Below, piece after piece: positions 24,743 to 33,069 of a stretch of DNA of 64,000 bases (positions are counted from its first letter, which is position 1; each line of letters begins with the position of its first letter). The notes beneath the pieces were generated by a model, which saw only the letters and a program-made list of their open reading frames with translations, ran no database searches and was not told the origin of the DNA. Made by a program: the position numbers and the translations under genes. Source of the DNA: Rhodobacterales bacterium (GTDB taxonomy: Bacteria > Pseudomonadota > Alphaproteobacteria > Rhodobacterales > Rhodobacteraceae); assembly GCA_026400355.1 (NCBI GenBank), contig JAPLPE010000035.1, forward strand, positions 62,001-126,000. The letters run 5' to 3'.

Positions 24743-25534
24743 TCAGAGTCGGATCAGCGGCATCCCCGCCAGCGCCTGCGCATAGACGGCCATCGTGATC
24801 ACGGCATAGGCTGCCGCCGTCACCAGAACAGCCCGCGAACTCCACCCCAGCCGGTCAAACATGAGCCCGGCCAATGGCAACGCCTGCATCATGTGCAGCG
24901 CCAGAAAGTGCGAGGGGCGCAGATCACCCACAGCGGCGGACCAGCCCAAGAGCGGGATCGTCGCCGCATCCGGCCCCGGCGTGCCGATAAAATGGCCCGA
25001 CATCGCACTCAGCGTCAACGCTGTGATCAGCGTCAGCACCGTGGACCCCACGAACCCCACCGCCACGCCCATCCGCAGTGCCGGGCCCAGGTCGGCCCAG
25101 GTGTCGCGCCACGCTGCCACACCATAGACCGCCACACCCACGACCAGCAAAGTCGCGCCAAGGCCCATCAGTCCATACATGGCCTGCGTGAACGGCGTCG
25201 ACTGATTGAAATGTGAAGCCTCGCCCCGCGCAGCCATGAAGATGATGTAGGCCATCTCGAAAACCATCGCAGTGGCCATGACGACGGTCGTCCCGCGCAA
25301 GAGCCGGCCATCCCGCCACGCCGGGCTCAGCCGGGCATCCAGAAGGGCCAGCGTGCCGAAGAACACGATCAACGAAATCGCGAATTTCATCGGCTTGGCC
25401 CAGACCGGCACGCCGTCGATCAGGCGGGGGTCGGCAAAGGACCAGATCAGCGTCATCGTGGCCAGCGCGACCGACACGGCCGTCAGGACCATCAGGGGAC
25501 GGGGAGCTTCAGAGGAAAATGTCAGGGATTGCAT
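24743..25534 (-). CDS. Polytopic membrane protein, hypothetical
   Basis: Starting at ATG 25534 (MQSLTFSSEAPRPL) the product has 263 residues and about seven hydrophobic helices (for example VLTAVSVALATMTLIWSF, WAKPMKFAISLIVFFGTLALL, HFLALHMMQALPLAGLMF). WAKPMKFAIS and HFLALHMMQ carry His/Lys in helices. I recognise no named family. The gene starts 5 bases after the stop of the ABA4-like gene, so both are in one operon diverging from the TetR gene. Confidence 0.75.
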   Translation of the reverse strand: MQSLTFSSEAPRPLMVLTAVSVALATMTLIWSFADPRLIDGVPVWAKPMKFAISLIVFFGTLALLDARLSPAWRDGRLLRGTTVVMATAMVFEMAYIIFMAARGEASHFNQSTPFTQAMYGLMGLGATLLVVGVAVYGVAAWRDTWADLGPALRMGVAVGFVGSTVLTLITALTLSAMSGHFIGTPGPDAATIPLLGWSAAVGDLRPSHFLALHMMQALPLAGLMFDRLGWSSRAVLVTAAAYAVITMAVYAQALAGMPLIRL

Positions 25535-25538
25535 GGGA

Positions 25539-25976
25539 TCAGACCTGTGATTGACGTGAAGGGACAAGGCGAAGGGTTCCTTCGCAAAGAAGGGAGAGCA
25601 GAAAACCGACCGGCCCGAACAGGAAGGTGAGCACCAGAAGCGGTGCCTGCACCAGCCGCCCGATCCCGGCCCGGTCCATCCGCAGGGCCAGCCACGCGCC
25701 CACCGCCATGTCAAAGGCAAGGTAATGAACCCATCCGGCCACCAGCATCCAGTCCGAGTTGAACAACAGCCGCACCGCTGCGAGCGTGCCGAACCCGCCG
25801 CCCGTGGCCGCGAAGTTGGCCAGGATCAGCCCGGTATAGAGGACGGCAAACCCCAGCGGGATGACCACCTGCGGGACCACGTTCAGCAAGGGCCAGCGAC
25901 GCGGCGCAAGGATCAGGATCGCCCAGCCCAAAAGCGCAGGGGGCCCGGTCAGGGCAAAAAGCTCTTCTGGTGTCAT
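25539..25976 (-). CDS. ABA4-like membrane protein (DUF4281)
   Basis: The 145-residue protein has four predicted helices (LFALTGPPALLGWAILI, VIPLGFAVLYTGLILANFA, GWVHYLAFDMAVGAWLALRM, LLVLTFLFGPVGFLLSLL). The sequence HYLAFDMAVG-W and FGPVGFLL is typical of the ABA4-like family, named after a plant neoxanthin-synthesis protein; the bacterial role is unknown. A GTG at 25988 could extend it by four residues. It is co-transcribed with the downstream membrane protein gene. Confidence 0.8.
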   Translation of the reverse strand: MTPEELFALTGPPALLGWAILILAPRRWPLLNVVPQVVIPLGFAVLYTGLILANFAATGGGFGTLAAVRLLFNSDWMLVAGWVHYLAFDMAVGAWLALRMDRAGIGRLVQAPLLVLTFLFGPVGFLLSLLCEGTLRLVPSRQSQV

Positions 25977-25992
25977 CAATCTCACCACTGTA

Positions 25993-26060
25993 TATTTACA
26001 CTGGAAATATATCTGAACTGATTCCCTTGCTTTGTCCAGAGCAAATATTTACTTTGGAAA
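25993..26060. promoter_or_regulatory. Two TetR-like operator repeats
   Basis: TATTTACACTGGAAA (25993-26007) and TATTTACTTTGGAAA (26046-26060) are direct repeats 53 bp apart. Each holds the quasi-palindrome TTTAC-N3-GGAAA. They sit between the divergent TetR gene and the membrane-protein operon, as expected for self-regulated repression of both. Confidence 0.55.
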
Positions 26061-26074
26061 CATGGAGGCGGATC

Positions 26075-26659
26075 ATGCAGGACCACGCGGCACGGCGGCC
26101 CTATCACCACGGCGATCTCAAGAACGCGCTGGTGCTCGCCGGGATCGACATTCTTGAAACCGATGGCCTGCCCGCCCTGTCGCTCCGCGCCATCGCGGCG
26201 CGCGTCGGCGTCAGCCACACCGCGCCCAAGAACCATTTCGGCTCGCTCCGCGGCCTTCTGACCGCGATCGCCACCGAAGGCTTCGGCCGCCACGCGGCCT
26301 TCATGCAGGCGGGCGTCAGCGACCTGTCAGAGCCCCAGGCCCGGCTTCATGCAGCGATGGAAGGCTACGTCCGCTTTGCCCGCGACCATCCGGCCTTGTT
26401 TTCACTTATGTTTTCCAAGGAGCATTGCGAAATGACCGATCCCGCCCTTCGGATGGCCAGCGCCGAAAGCTATGCTGTGCTTGCCGGCATCGCCCGGGGG
26501 CTCGAATGGGACAAGGCCGATACGCCCAACGCACAGCGCAGGACCGAACTGCTGCTCTGGTCCATCGTGCATGGCTATGCAGAACTGTCGATCGCAGGCT
26601 TCGCCGGTGAAGAACTGCCCATCGCGGCCATCATGCCCGACTTCAGGTATCGGGCGTAG
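26075..26659 (+). CDS. TetR-family transcriptional regulator
   Basis: The N-terminal HTH (RPYHHGDLKNALVLAGIDILETDGLPALSLRAIAARVGVSHTAPKNHFGSLRGLLTAIATEGF) is a clear TetR motif of the subfamily with a C-terminal WHG-type domain (FARDHPALFSLMFSKE, LLLWSIVHGYAELSIAGF). GGAGGCG lies 5 bases before ATG 26075. It diverges from the two membrane-protein genes and likely represses them. Confidence 0.92.
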   Translation: MQDHAARRPYHHGDLKNALVLAGIDILETDGLPALSLRAIAARVGVSHTAPKNHFGSLRGLLTAIATEGFGRHAAFMQAGVSDLSEPQARLHAAMEGYVRFARDHPALFSLMFSKEHCEMTDPALRMASAESYAVLAGIARGLEWDKADTPNAQRRTELLLWSIVHGYAELSIAGFAGEELPIAAIMPDFRYRA

Positions 26660-27115
26660 CGTGCGCATTCTGCGCACCCTGGCCCTGATTCACCACCACC
26701 GGACTTGACCGCATCCGCCCCACCGTCTCCCGCACTGCCCGGCGGCAGACCTGCGGCACAAGACCCTTGTCCAGCAGCGCAATGTCCTCCAGCACCATCT
26801 CGCCCATCCAACGAAACGCGTTGTCCAGCGCCCCCGCCCGATGCGCAGACAACAGGAACCCGGGCACCGACCGCACCGGATGATCGGCCGGCATCGGCTC
26901 CTTCGGAGACACATCCGTCGCGGCCACGATATGGCCCGACGCCACCGCCGCGACCAAGGCGTCGAAATCCACCACCCCCGTGCGACAGCAGGATGAACGC
27001 CGCCCCCTTGCGCATCGTAGCAAAGGCTTCGGGCTCCACAAACACCACGTTTTCGCTTGTCACCGCTGCCGTCGCAAACACCGTGTCACTGTTGGCCAGC
27101 AGCGTCTTCAGATCA
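26643..27115 (-). pseudogene. D-2-hydroxyacid dehydrogenase, truncated and frameshifted
   Basis: In one frame: LLANSDTVFATAAVTSENVVFVEPEAFATMRKGAAFILLSHGG. In the next: GVVDFDALVAAVASGHIVAATDVSPKEPMPADHPVRSVPGFLLSAHRAGALDNAFRWMGEMVLEDIALL. Together these give the C-terminal part of a D-isomer-specific 2-hydroxyacid dehydrogenase. The frame breaks at a run of five C (26975-26979 on the plus strand). The N-terminal ~190 residues, including the GxGxxG motif, are missing upstream of 27115. The 3' end overlaps the end of the convergent TetR gene by 17 bases. Confidence 0.78.
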
Positions 27116-27240
27116 CAGGGCTCTCTCCGTCCGGGTCAGGGCCATCAAAGGTCGTTCCGCCCCGCCTCGCAACCCCGCCGTCACCCTGCTGAGCACCCGC
27201 CCAGCAATCTGCCTAGGGCGGGGTTCACCCCGCCACCCCC

Positions 27241-27549
27241 TTACCCGCAGGTCGACTCGGCCCTGTCCGCAAAGGCCCGGTAGCGATCCCAGAACAGGTC
27301 ATCCCTTGGCCGGTCCGATGTCCGCGCCTCTTGCGCCAACTGCGGATCGTCAAAGAACTTCGCTGCCCGTTTCTGGTCCGACCCGCTCAGCGTCTGGTCG
27401 GCCACCCGCTGGATGCAGGAACACAGTGCCGGCGTGGCCGCCTCGCGACCGGCCGCCATGCAGGCCTGCCCGATATCCCCCGAAACGCCACCGCCACCGC
27501 CGCAAGCGGCCAATAGGCCAATCGCCATCAGGGTCATCATTTTGCGCAT
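27241..27549 (-). CDS. Small lipoprotein, hypothetical
   Basis: The signal sequence MRKMMTLMAIGLLAACGGGGG contains a LAAC lipobox, so Cys16 is expected to be lipidated and the protein anchored to a membrane. The mature 85 residues have four more Cys (CMAAG, CSC, TCG), possibly two disulphides. Similar small lipoproteins are common in Rhodobacterales, but their function is unknown. Confidence 0.72.
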   Translation of the reverse strand: MRKMMTLMAIGLLAACGGGGGVSGDIGQACMAAGREAATPALCSCIQRVADQTLSGSDQKRAAKFFDDPQLAQEARTSDRPRDDLFWDRYRAFADRAESTCG

Positions 27550-27811
27550 GGGGCTCTGCTCCGCTTCGCGGACGGCCCGGCTTTGCGCCTTTTGACCGTC
27601 CCTTTACCTCGGGCGCAGTATGGTCAACCGCAGGGCCTTACGCAATTCCCCATGCGCGGACAGTGTCACCGAAAGAGTGTCGCAAAGGTCAGGACCGCCG
27701 CGATCAGCAGGGGATGGACAGACAGAATAAAGGTGATGGCAAGGCTGCACATCGGGGCCCCTTGCATGAATGCTTGCAGGGTTGAACGCCCGCGCCCCCG
27801 CTTTCCGTCGC

Positions 27812-28888
27812 TCAGTCTGGCGCGATCCGCCGCCCGTCCGGGCCAAAGAGGCAAGCCCCGGCCAGATCGAACGCCACATGCAGTCGGTCGCCCACCAGTG
27901 CCGCCACATCGCCCCCGGCCTTGACCGTCAGGCTCACCCCGTCACTCACCTTCAGATGCAGGATCGTCTCGTCACCCAGATGCTCGGCAAGCGTGACCTC
28001 GCCCGATGCTTGCGCCCGCGCCGCGTCGCACAGCGACACCCGCTCGGGCCGCACGCCCAACGTCACCGGCGCATTGTCGGGCAGGGCAGGGACCGCCGCC
28101 GTCCATGTCACCCGCGTCCCCCAGCCCAGTTCCAGCGCCGCCCCGCGATGCAGATTCGCAGGCAACAGGTTCATCGCAGGGCTGCCGATGAACCCTGCGA
28201 CAAAGATGTTCGCCGGCCGGTGATATACTTCGCGCGGGGTGCCCACCTGTTCGATCCGGCCGCCGTTCAGCACGACGATCCGGTCGGCCAGCGTCATCGC
28301 CTCGACCTGATCATGCGTCACGAAAATCATCGTCGCCTGCAATTCCCGGTGCAACCGCGCAATCTGGCTCCGCATCTCGACCCGCAAGGCGGCGTCAAGG
28401 TTCGACAAGGGCTCGTCGAACATGAACACCTCAGGGTTGCGTACGATGGCCCGCCCGATGGCCACCCTCTGCCTCTGACCGCCCGACATCGCCTTGGGCC
28501 GACGCGGCAACAGTTCCGTGATCTGGAGCATCGCCGCGGTGGCCCGCACCCTCTTGTCCACCTCGGCCCCGGCCAGCCCCGCCCGGCGCAGGCCATAGGC
28601 CATGTTATCATAGGCCGTCATATGCGGGTAAAGCGCATAATTCTGAAACACCATCGCCACGCCGCGCAGCGCGGGGGCAAGCTCGGTCACATCGCGTCCG
28701 GCGATCTCGATCGCGCCATAGTCCACATCCTCCAGCCCCGCGATCATGCGCAAGAGCGTGGATTTGCCACAGCCCGACGGACCGACAAATACCACAAGCT
28801 CGCGGTCTGCGATCGCCAGATCGATCCCCTTGATGACCTCCATCGTGCCAAAAAGCTTGCGCACGCCGGTCAATGTTACCGCGCCCAT
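27812..28888 (-). CDS. Sugar ABC transporter ATP-binding protein (MalK/UgpC family)
   Basis: Walker A GPSGCGKST, Q-loop VFQNYALYPHMT, signature MSGGQRQRVAIGRA, Walker B VFMFDEPLSNLD and switch THDQ are present. The C-terminal TOBE/OB domain (NLLPA, LGVRPERVSL) is also present; 358 residues is normal. It energises import by the two permeases encoded immediately upstream. It is the last gene of the operon beginning at 35029. Confidence 0.94.
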   Translation of the reverse strand: MGAVTLTGVRKLFGTMEVIKGIDLAIADRELVVFVGPSGCGKSTLLRMIAGLEDVDYGAIEIAGRDVTELAPALRGVAMVFQNYALYPHMTAYDNMAYGLRRAGLAGAEVDKRVRATAAMLQITELLPRRPKAMSGGQRQRVAIGRAIVRNPEVFMFDEPLSNLDAALRVEMRSQIARLHRELQATMIFVTHDQVEAMTLADRIVVLNGGRIEQVGTPREVYHRPANIFVAGFIGSPAMNLLPANLHRGAALELGWGTRVTWTAAVPALPDNAPVTLGVRPERVSLCDAARAQASGEVTLAEHLGDETILHLKVSDGVSLTVKAGGDVAALVGDRLHVAFDLAGACLFGPDGRRIAPD

Positions 28889-28901
28889 CGTGATTCCTTT
28901 G

Positions 28902-29768
28902 TCATTTCAAACCCGAAGTCGTCAGTCCCTGCTGAAACAGTCTCTGGGTAAGCAGGAACAAGAGGACCATTGGCATCGCGGTGAAGAATGACCCAGCCAT
29001 TGAAATCGACCATTCCGTCGCCCGTTGCGATTGAAAGGTGAAGAGACCGAGCGAAAGCGGCATGTCTTCGCGGTTCTGCAGATAGATGAGCGGGCCAAAG
29101 AATTCGTTCCACGTATAGACGATGGCGAAAAGCCCCACGATGACCAGTGCCGTGCGAACCTGCGGCAGGACGATCTGCCACCAGATCCGGAACTCGGATG
29201 CGCCATCAAGCCGTGCTGCGTCCATCAACTCGCGAGGCACACCAAGAAAGAACTGTCGCAGCATGAAGATGAAGAACGCGTCACCAAGGAGGAACGGAAA
29301 GATCAGGGGCCAGTAGCTTCCGACAAGGCCAAGCCGGCTCCACGCAAGATAAACCGGCAGGAAGGTTACAATCGTCGGCATCAGAAGCGCGCAGATCGTG
29401 AGGGCAAAGACAAGGTTGCGGCCCCGCCAGCGCAGGCAGCCAAAGGCATAGGCCGCGAGTGAACAGGACAGAACCACTGCGATGGCCACTGACCCGGCAT
29501 AGAAGACGGAATTCATGAATTGGCGCAAGAATGGAAAGTCGTCGCGCATGAAAAGCTGCGCGAGGTTCTCCCAGCGGACAGGGTCAGGCCACCACGAGAC
29601 AGGGTTGGCAAAAATCTCGGCGTTGAACTTGAGCGCCGAGATTGTCATCCAGTAGAACGGCAGAAGAAAGATCGCCGCAAAGGTCAGCATCACCGCATGA
29701 TAGAGCAGCGATTGCCAGAGCTTTCCGGGCGCGGGCCTGCGGCGCTCGATGGCGGGGACGGCGGTCAT
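28902..29768 (-). CDS. Sugar ABC transporter permease (MalG family)
   Basis: The product (288 residues from ATG 29768) has six helices, beginning with LLYHAVMLTFAAIFLLPFYWMTISALK. The EAA loop is ELMDAARLDGASEFRIWWQIVLPQVRTAL. The start overlaps the stop of the MalF-like gene (ATGA), which supports this start over the longer frame reaching 30071. Confidence 0.93.
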   Translation of the reverse strand: MTAVPAIERRRPAPGKLWQSLLYHAVMLTFAAIFLLPFYWMTISALKFNAEIFANPVSWWPDPVRWENLAQLFMRDDFPFLRQFMNSVFYAGSVAIAVVLSCSLAAYAFGCLRWRGRNLVFALTICALLMPTIVTFLPVYLAWSRLGLVGSYWPLIFPFLLGDAFFIFMLRQFFLGVPRELMDAARLDGASEFRIWWQIVLPQVRTALVIVGLFAIVYTWNEFFGPLIYLQNREDMPLSLGLFTFQSQRATEWSISMAGSFFTAMPMVLLFLLTQRLFQQGLTTSGLK

Positions 29769-30712
29769 CGGCTCTCTCCTTCGTAGTAGACCCATGACCG
29801 CGCGGTCCGGAAGATCAGGAGCGCCAGAAGCAGGACCACAAAGAAAAGAACAGTCGCAAGGGCCGCCGCATAGCCCACGTTGAAATAGCGAAAGGCGGCC
29901 CGGTAGATCACGACCATGTACATCAATGTTGCCTCGGCCGGGGTGCCGGTCGTGCCGCCAATCACGATGGCCTGGGCAAAGATCTGGAAGGAATAGATGA
30001 TGCCGATCACCAGATTGAACAGGATCATGGGGGTGATCAGGGGCAGGGTGATCCACCACAGCTTGTGCCACGGTTCGGGACTGTCAAGCTCGGCCGCTTC
30101 GCTGACGTCCCTGGGGATGTTCTGCAAGCCGCCCAGAAAGACAAGCGTTTCGACACCAAGGGGCCAGATGCTCAGCATAATGATCGCCCAAAGCGCCGAG
30201 TCAGGATCGCGCAGCCAGTCAGGAGGGTTAAAGCCGAATGCCTCAAGGATGATGTTCACTGGCCCCGCACCGGGGGTCAATAGCAGCATGAACACCACGG
30301 AACCGGCAACGGCCGGCATAAGGAAAGGAAGGTAAAAGACAGTCCGATAGAGGCCTGACAAGGCCGTCGCACGGTTCAGAAGCAGGGCCAGCCCCAGCGC
30401 AAGGGCGAGCTTCAGCGGGACAGAGACCGCCGCAAAGAAAAGGGTATTCTGCGCCGACCGCCAGAAGGCAGCATCGGTCCACATCGCCTCATAATTCTCG
30501 AGTCCGATGTATTTGGGTGGCCCCACAATCTGGAACTTGGTCTGCGCAATATAGAAGGTCAGGATGAGCGGGATGATCGTAAATGTCGCAAGGCCGATCA
30601 TCCAGGGAAGTGCAAAGAGCACGCCAGCCCGGGCTTCGCCCCGGCCGGCGCGCCGCCGTCTCCGGGGCGAGGGAGACGCCCCGGAGACGGCGATCTGTGT
30701 GCCAGCGGCCAT
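29765..30712 (-). CDS. Sugar ABC transporter permease (MalF family)
   Basis: This 315-residue inner-membrane permease starts with a basic cytoplasmic segment (SPSPRRRRRAGRG) and helices such as VLFALPWMIGLATFTIIPLILTF. The EAA loop is RDVSEAAELDSPEPWHKLWWITLPLITPM. The start ATG shares one base with the binding-protein stop (TGATG). The N-terminal coding DNA holds a perfect 16-bp hairpin. Confidence 0.93.
   Translation of the reverse strand: MAAGTQIAVSGASPSPRRRRRAGRGEARAGVLFALPWMIGLATFTIIPLILTFYIAQTKFQIVGPPKYIGLENYEAMWTDAAFWRSAQNTLFFAAVSVPLKLALALGLALLLNRATALSGLYRTVFYLPFLMPAVAGSVVFMLLLTPGAGPVNIILEAFGFNPPDWLRDPDSALWAIIMLSIWPLGVETLVFLGGLQNIPRDVSEAAELDSPEPWHKLWWITLPLITPMILFNLVIGIIYSFQIFAQAIVIGGTTGTPAEATLMYMVVIYRAAFRYFNVGYAAALATVLFFVVLLLALLIFRTARSWVYYEGESR
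30654..30692 (-). promoter_or_regulatory. Perfect 16-bp inverted repeat inside the permease 5' coding region
   Basis: CGCCGTCTCCGGGGCG (30654-30669) and its exact complement (30677-30692) are separated by 7 bases. On the transcript this very stable stem starts about 20 bases after the permease ATG, between the highly needed binding protein and its permease. It has no U-tract. Likely roles are mRNA 3'-end protection of the binding-protein message or reduced permease translation (inference). Confidence 0.55.
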
Positions 30713-32088
30713 CAGCCGGCCAGCACCCGTTCCAGTTCTGCCTGCGAAGCGACCTGCGCCTCGGCCAATGACTCTGCTGGGGTGGCAGCCTTGGTGTAGA
30801 TCTTCTCAAGCGCTCGTGCGACCTGATCGGCCCCGAACGACTGCACGGGAGAGTTCCACATCGGCGTCACGACTGCCGCTTGTTCTGCCAGGAAGGCCGT
30901 CACATCATCGGCAAACGCGGCCCCGCGACGATCCACCAGGCTTTGCGGCGACTTCGCCTGCACCTGAGAGTTCGTCGGCACGTCGGGGATCTGCTGATAC
31001 CATTCGACCACGCCTTCGGTCGACAGATAGGTCAGATAGTCGAACGCCGCCTGCGGGTTCTTTGATCCCGCCGGGATCACGAACCAGTTGGGCCACGTCC
31101 CCGAAACCGATGCCGTGCCGGACGGCCCCGTCGGATGCGCGGCAAGGTTCCAGCGTTCAAACGTCGGCACCGGATCTCCATAGATATCGCCCATCAGCCA
31201 GCTGCCTGACTGCATCCCCGCAAGCCGCCCTTCACGGAACGCAGGCCCAAGGCCTGTCGTCGAATTGGGATAGCCGTCAAGGAAGTTGCCCGACCGGTCC
31301 ACAAGGTTCACGTCGCCCTTGTATTCCTCGTTCAGCCAATCGAGGAAGAAGTTCATCATCTCGATATTCTGTTCAGAATCAATCGTGTAACGCAGGTTCG
31401 CCTCGTCATACAGCATCCCGCCGTTCAACGCCGACCAGATCGCCATCGTCTCGGGCACGCGCGGCGGCATGAAGCCTGCGGTCACCAGCTTGTCACCCTC
31501 CCAGACGGTGAACTCTTTCGACAGGGCGCGCATGTCGGCCCAGGTCTTGGGGAAATCCGCCCGGGCCGGGGATATGCCCTTCGCCTCGAACATTTCCTCG
31601 TTGTACCACATCGAATAGACCCCGGCCGTGACCGGCAGCCCGAAAGTCTGCCCCTTGAACTGGCAGGACGACAACAGCCCCGCTGGCCATGTGTCGATGC
31701 TGATCTTGGACCCGGCCATCATCTCGTCCAGTGCCATGAAAGCGCCCTGCGAGCCCAGCGCAACCGGGCTGTCCCACAGCATCGAGATATCGGGCGGGTT
31801 TCCAGCGGTGATTGACCCGATGAGGGCCAGAGTGAATTCTGTATCCTGCCCCAGCCCGCAGACCGTCGTCGCGGGTCCCAGCCCCGCGCCCGCGCTGAAC
31901 CCTTCCAGCAGCCCGGTGTGGATCTGGCAGAACAGGTCCGACCCGCCCGGCAGCCACAACAGCAACTGCCCCTCGGTCTGCGCAAATGCGCCCCGGGGCA
32001 GAACCATCAGCGCGCCGGTGGCCGCAGCCGATCCGCGCAGGAACCCGCGGCGGCTTATCGCGGATGTTGTCTTGGTCTTGAGTGCCAT
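30712..32088 (-). CDS. Sugar ABC transporter substrate-binding protein (Tat-exported)
   Basis: The N-terminus has a twin-arginine motif SRRGFLRG followed by a hydrophobic stretch ending in AFA (cleavage near residue 36). The 458-residue protein is of the SBP_bac_1 (MalE-like) family (NPPDISMLWDSP, GQTFGLPVTAGVYSMWYNEEMFEAKGI, WPNWFVIPAGSKNPQAAFDYLTYL). GGGAG lies 8 bases before the start. The ligand is unknown; neighbours suggest a mono- or oligosaccharide. Confidence 0.92.
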   Translation of the reverse strand: MALKTKTTSAISRRGFLRGSAAATGALMVLPRGAFAQTEGQLLLWLPGGSDLFCQIHTGLLEGFSAGAGLGPATTVCGLGQDTEFTLALIGSITAGNPPDISMLWDSPVALGSQGAFMALDEMMAGSKISIDTWPAGLLSSCQFKGQTFGLPVTAGVYSMWYNEEMFEAKGISPARADFPKTWADMRALSKEFTVWEGDKLVTAGFMPPRVPETMAIWSALNGGMLYDEANLRYTIDSEQNIEMMNFFLDWLNEEYKGDVNLVDRSGNFLDGYPNSTTGLGPAFREGRLAGMQSGSWLMGDIYGDPVPTFERWNLAAHPTGPSGTASVSGTWPNWFVIPAGSKNPQAAFDYLTYLSTEGVVEWYQQIPDVPTNSQVQAKSPQSLVDRRGAAFADDVTAFLAEQAAVVTPMWNSPVQSFGADQVARALEKIYTKAATPAESLAEAQVASQAELERVLAG

Positions 32089-32113
32089 GCGTCGTCTCCC
32101 TTTTGATTCGGTG

Positions 32114-33064
32114 TCAGTGATCGGGCCGGTGGTCCGGCACTTGATTCATGATCGTTGCGGCAGCGGCGCCGATGATCCCGGCGTCGGGTCCGAAAGTGGC
32201 CTGCAGAATGGGTAGCACATGCTCATCCCCATCCCAAAGTCCCGCGTTGATGTGCCCCGACAGACTCTCGAAATAAAGCCCCGGCGCCGACCCAAGGCCC
32301 CCGCCGATGATGACCGCCGCCGGATCAAGGCTGTTGACCAGAAGCGACAGCACCCGCCCCAGTTCATGCGTCGCGTGATCAACCACCCGCACCGCCGCGG
32401 GATCACCCGCATGGGCCGCCGTCAGGACATCCTCGCCCGTCCGGCCCAGCCCGTAGGCCGCGACCAGCCCCGGACCCGAGGCGATATCCTCGACAACCTT
32501 TGTCGTCACATGACCGCATTCCACGCAATGATACCGCGTCGGCCCGTTGGCAATCACCAGCGCCGCCCCGCGTGATCCCTCATAGGGCACCCCGTCGCGC
32601 ACCAGCACCCCGCTGACGCCCGTGCCGATGGTCACGAAATAGAAATCCGTCAGCCCCCGCCCCGCGCCATACCGCGCCTCGGCAAGCGCCGCCGCCCGCA
32701 CATCTGAACTTACCACCGTCGGCAGGATCGCGGCCAGTCGCCCTTGCACATCAAGCCCCTTCCAGCGGATGCGGTAATCGCTGAACAACTGCCCCCGCCG
32801 ATCCACAAGCTCGGCCACGCCAACACCCAGCGCGACGGGCACGATCCCTGCCGCCGTCCCGTCCGCGATCAGATCCCGTGCCATCTGCGCCACATCGGCC
32901 AGAATGGGCTCTCCCCCGCGCCGGCAATCGGTCGGCACCTGCCGCCGCGCCGAAATCGCGCCCGTGTCCAGATTGACCAGCGCCCCGGCCGTCTTGGTCC
33001 CGCCAACGTCAATGCCGATGGCATGACGCGCCGCGCTGAAAACCGTCGGAAACACGGCCCCCAC
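32114..33064 (-). CDS. ROK-family sugar kinase/regulator-like protein
   Basis: The GTG start at 33064 gives a protein with IGIDVGGTKTAGALVN (phosphate loop), VVSSDVRAAALAEARYGAG, IGTGVSGVLV and the ROK zinc-site region YHCVECGHVTT. There is no N-terminal HTH, so it is a kinase-type rather than a repressor-type ROK protein. It likely phosphorylates the imported sugar or its product at the expense of ATP. It lies 25 bases upstream of the binding-protein gene. Confidence 0.87.
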   Translation of the reverse strand: MGAVFPTVFSAARHAIGIDVGGTKTAGALVNLDTGAISARRQVPTDCRRGGEPILADVAQMARDLIADGTAAGIVPVALGVGVAELVDRRGQLFSDYRIRWKGLDVQGRLAAILPTVVSSDVRAAALAEARYGAGRGLTDFYFVTIGTGVSGVLVRDGVPYEGSRGAALVIANGPTRYHCVECGHVTTKVVEDIASGPGLVAAYGLGRTGEDVLTAAHAGDPAAVRVVDHATHELGRVLSLLVNSLDPAAVIIGGGLGSAPGLYFESLSGHINAGLWDGDEHVLPILQATFGPDAGIIGAAAATIMNQVPDHRPDH

Positions 33065-33069
33065 CGCGC

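Noticed and set aside
27666-27767. Possible 33-residue membrane peptide on the minus strand (MQGAPMCSLAITFILSVHPL...)
   Set aside because: It has a hydrophobic core but no ribosome-binding site or family similarity that I can see; evidence is too weak for a gene call.
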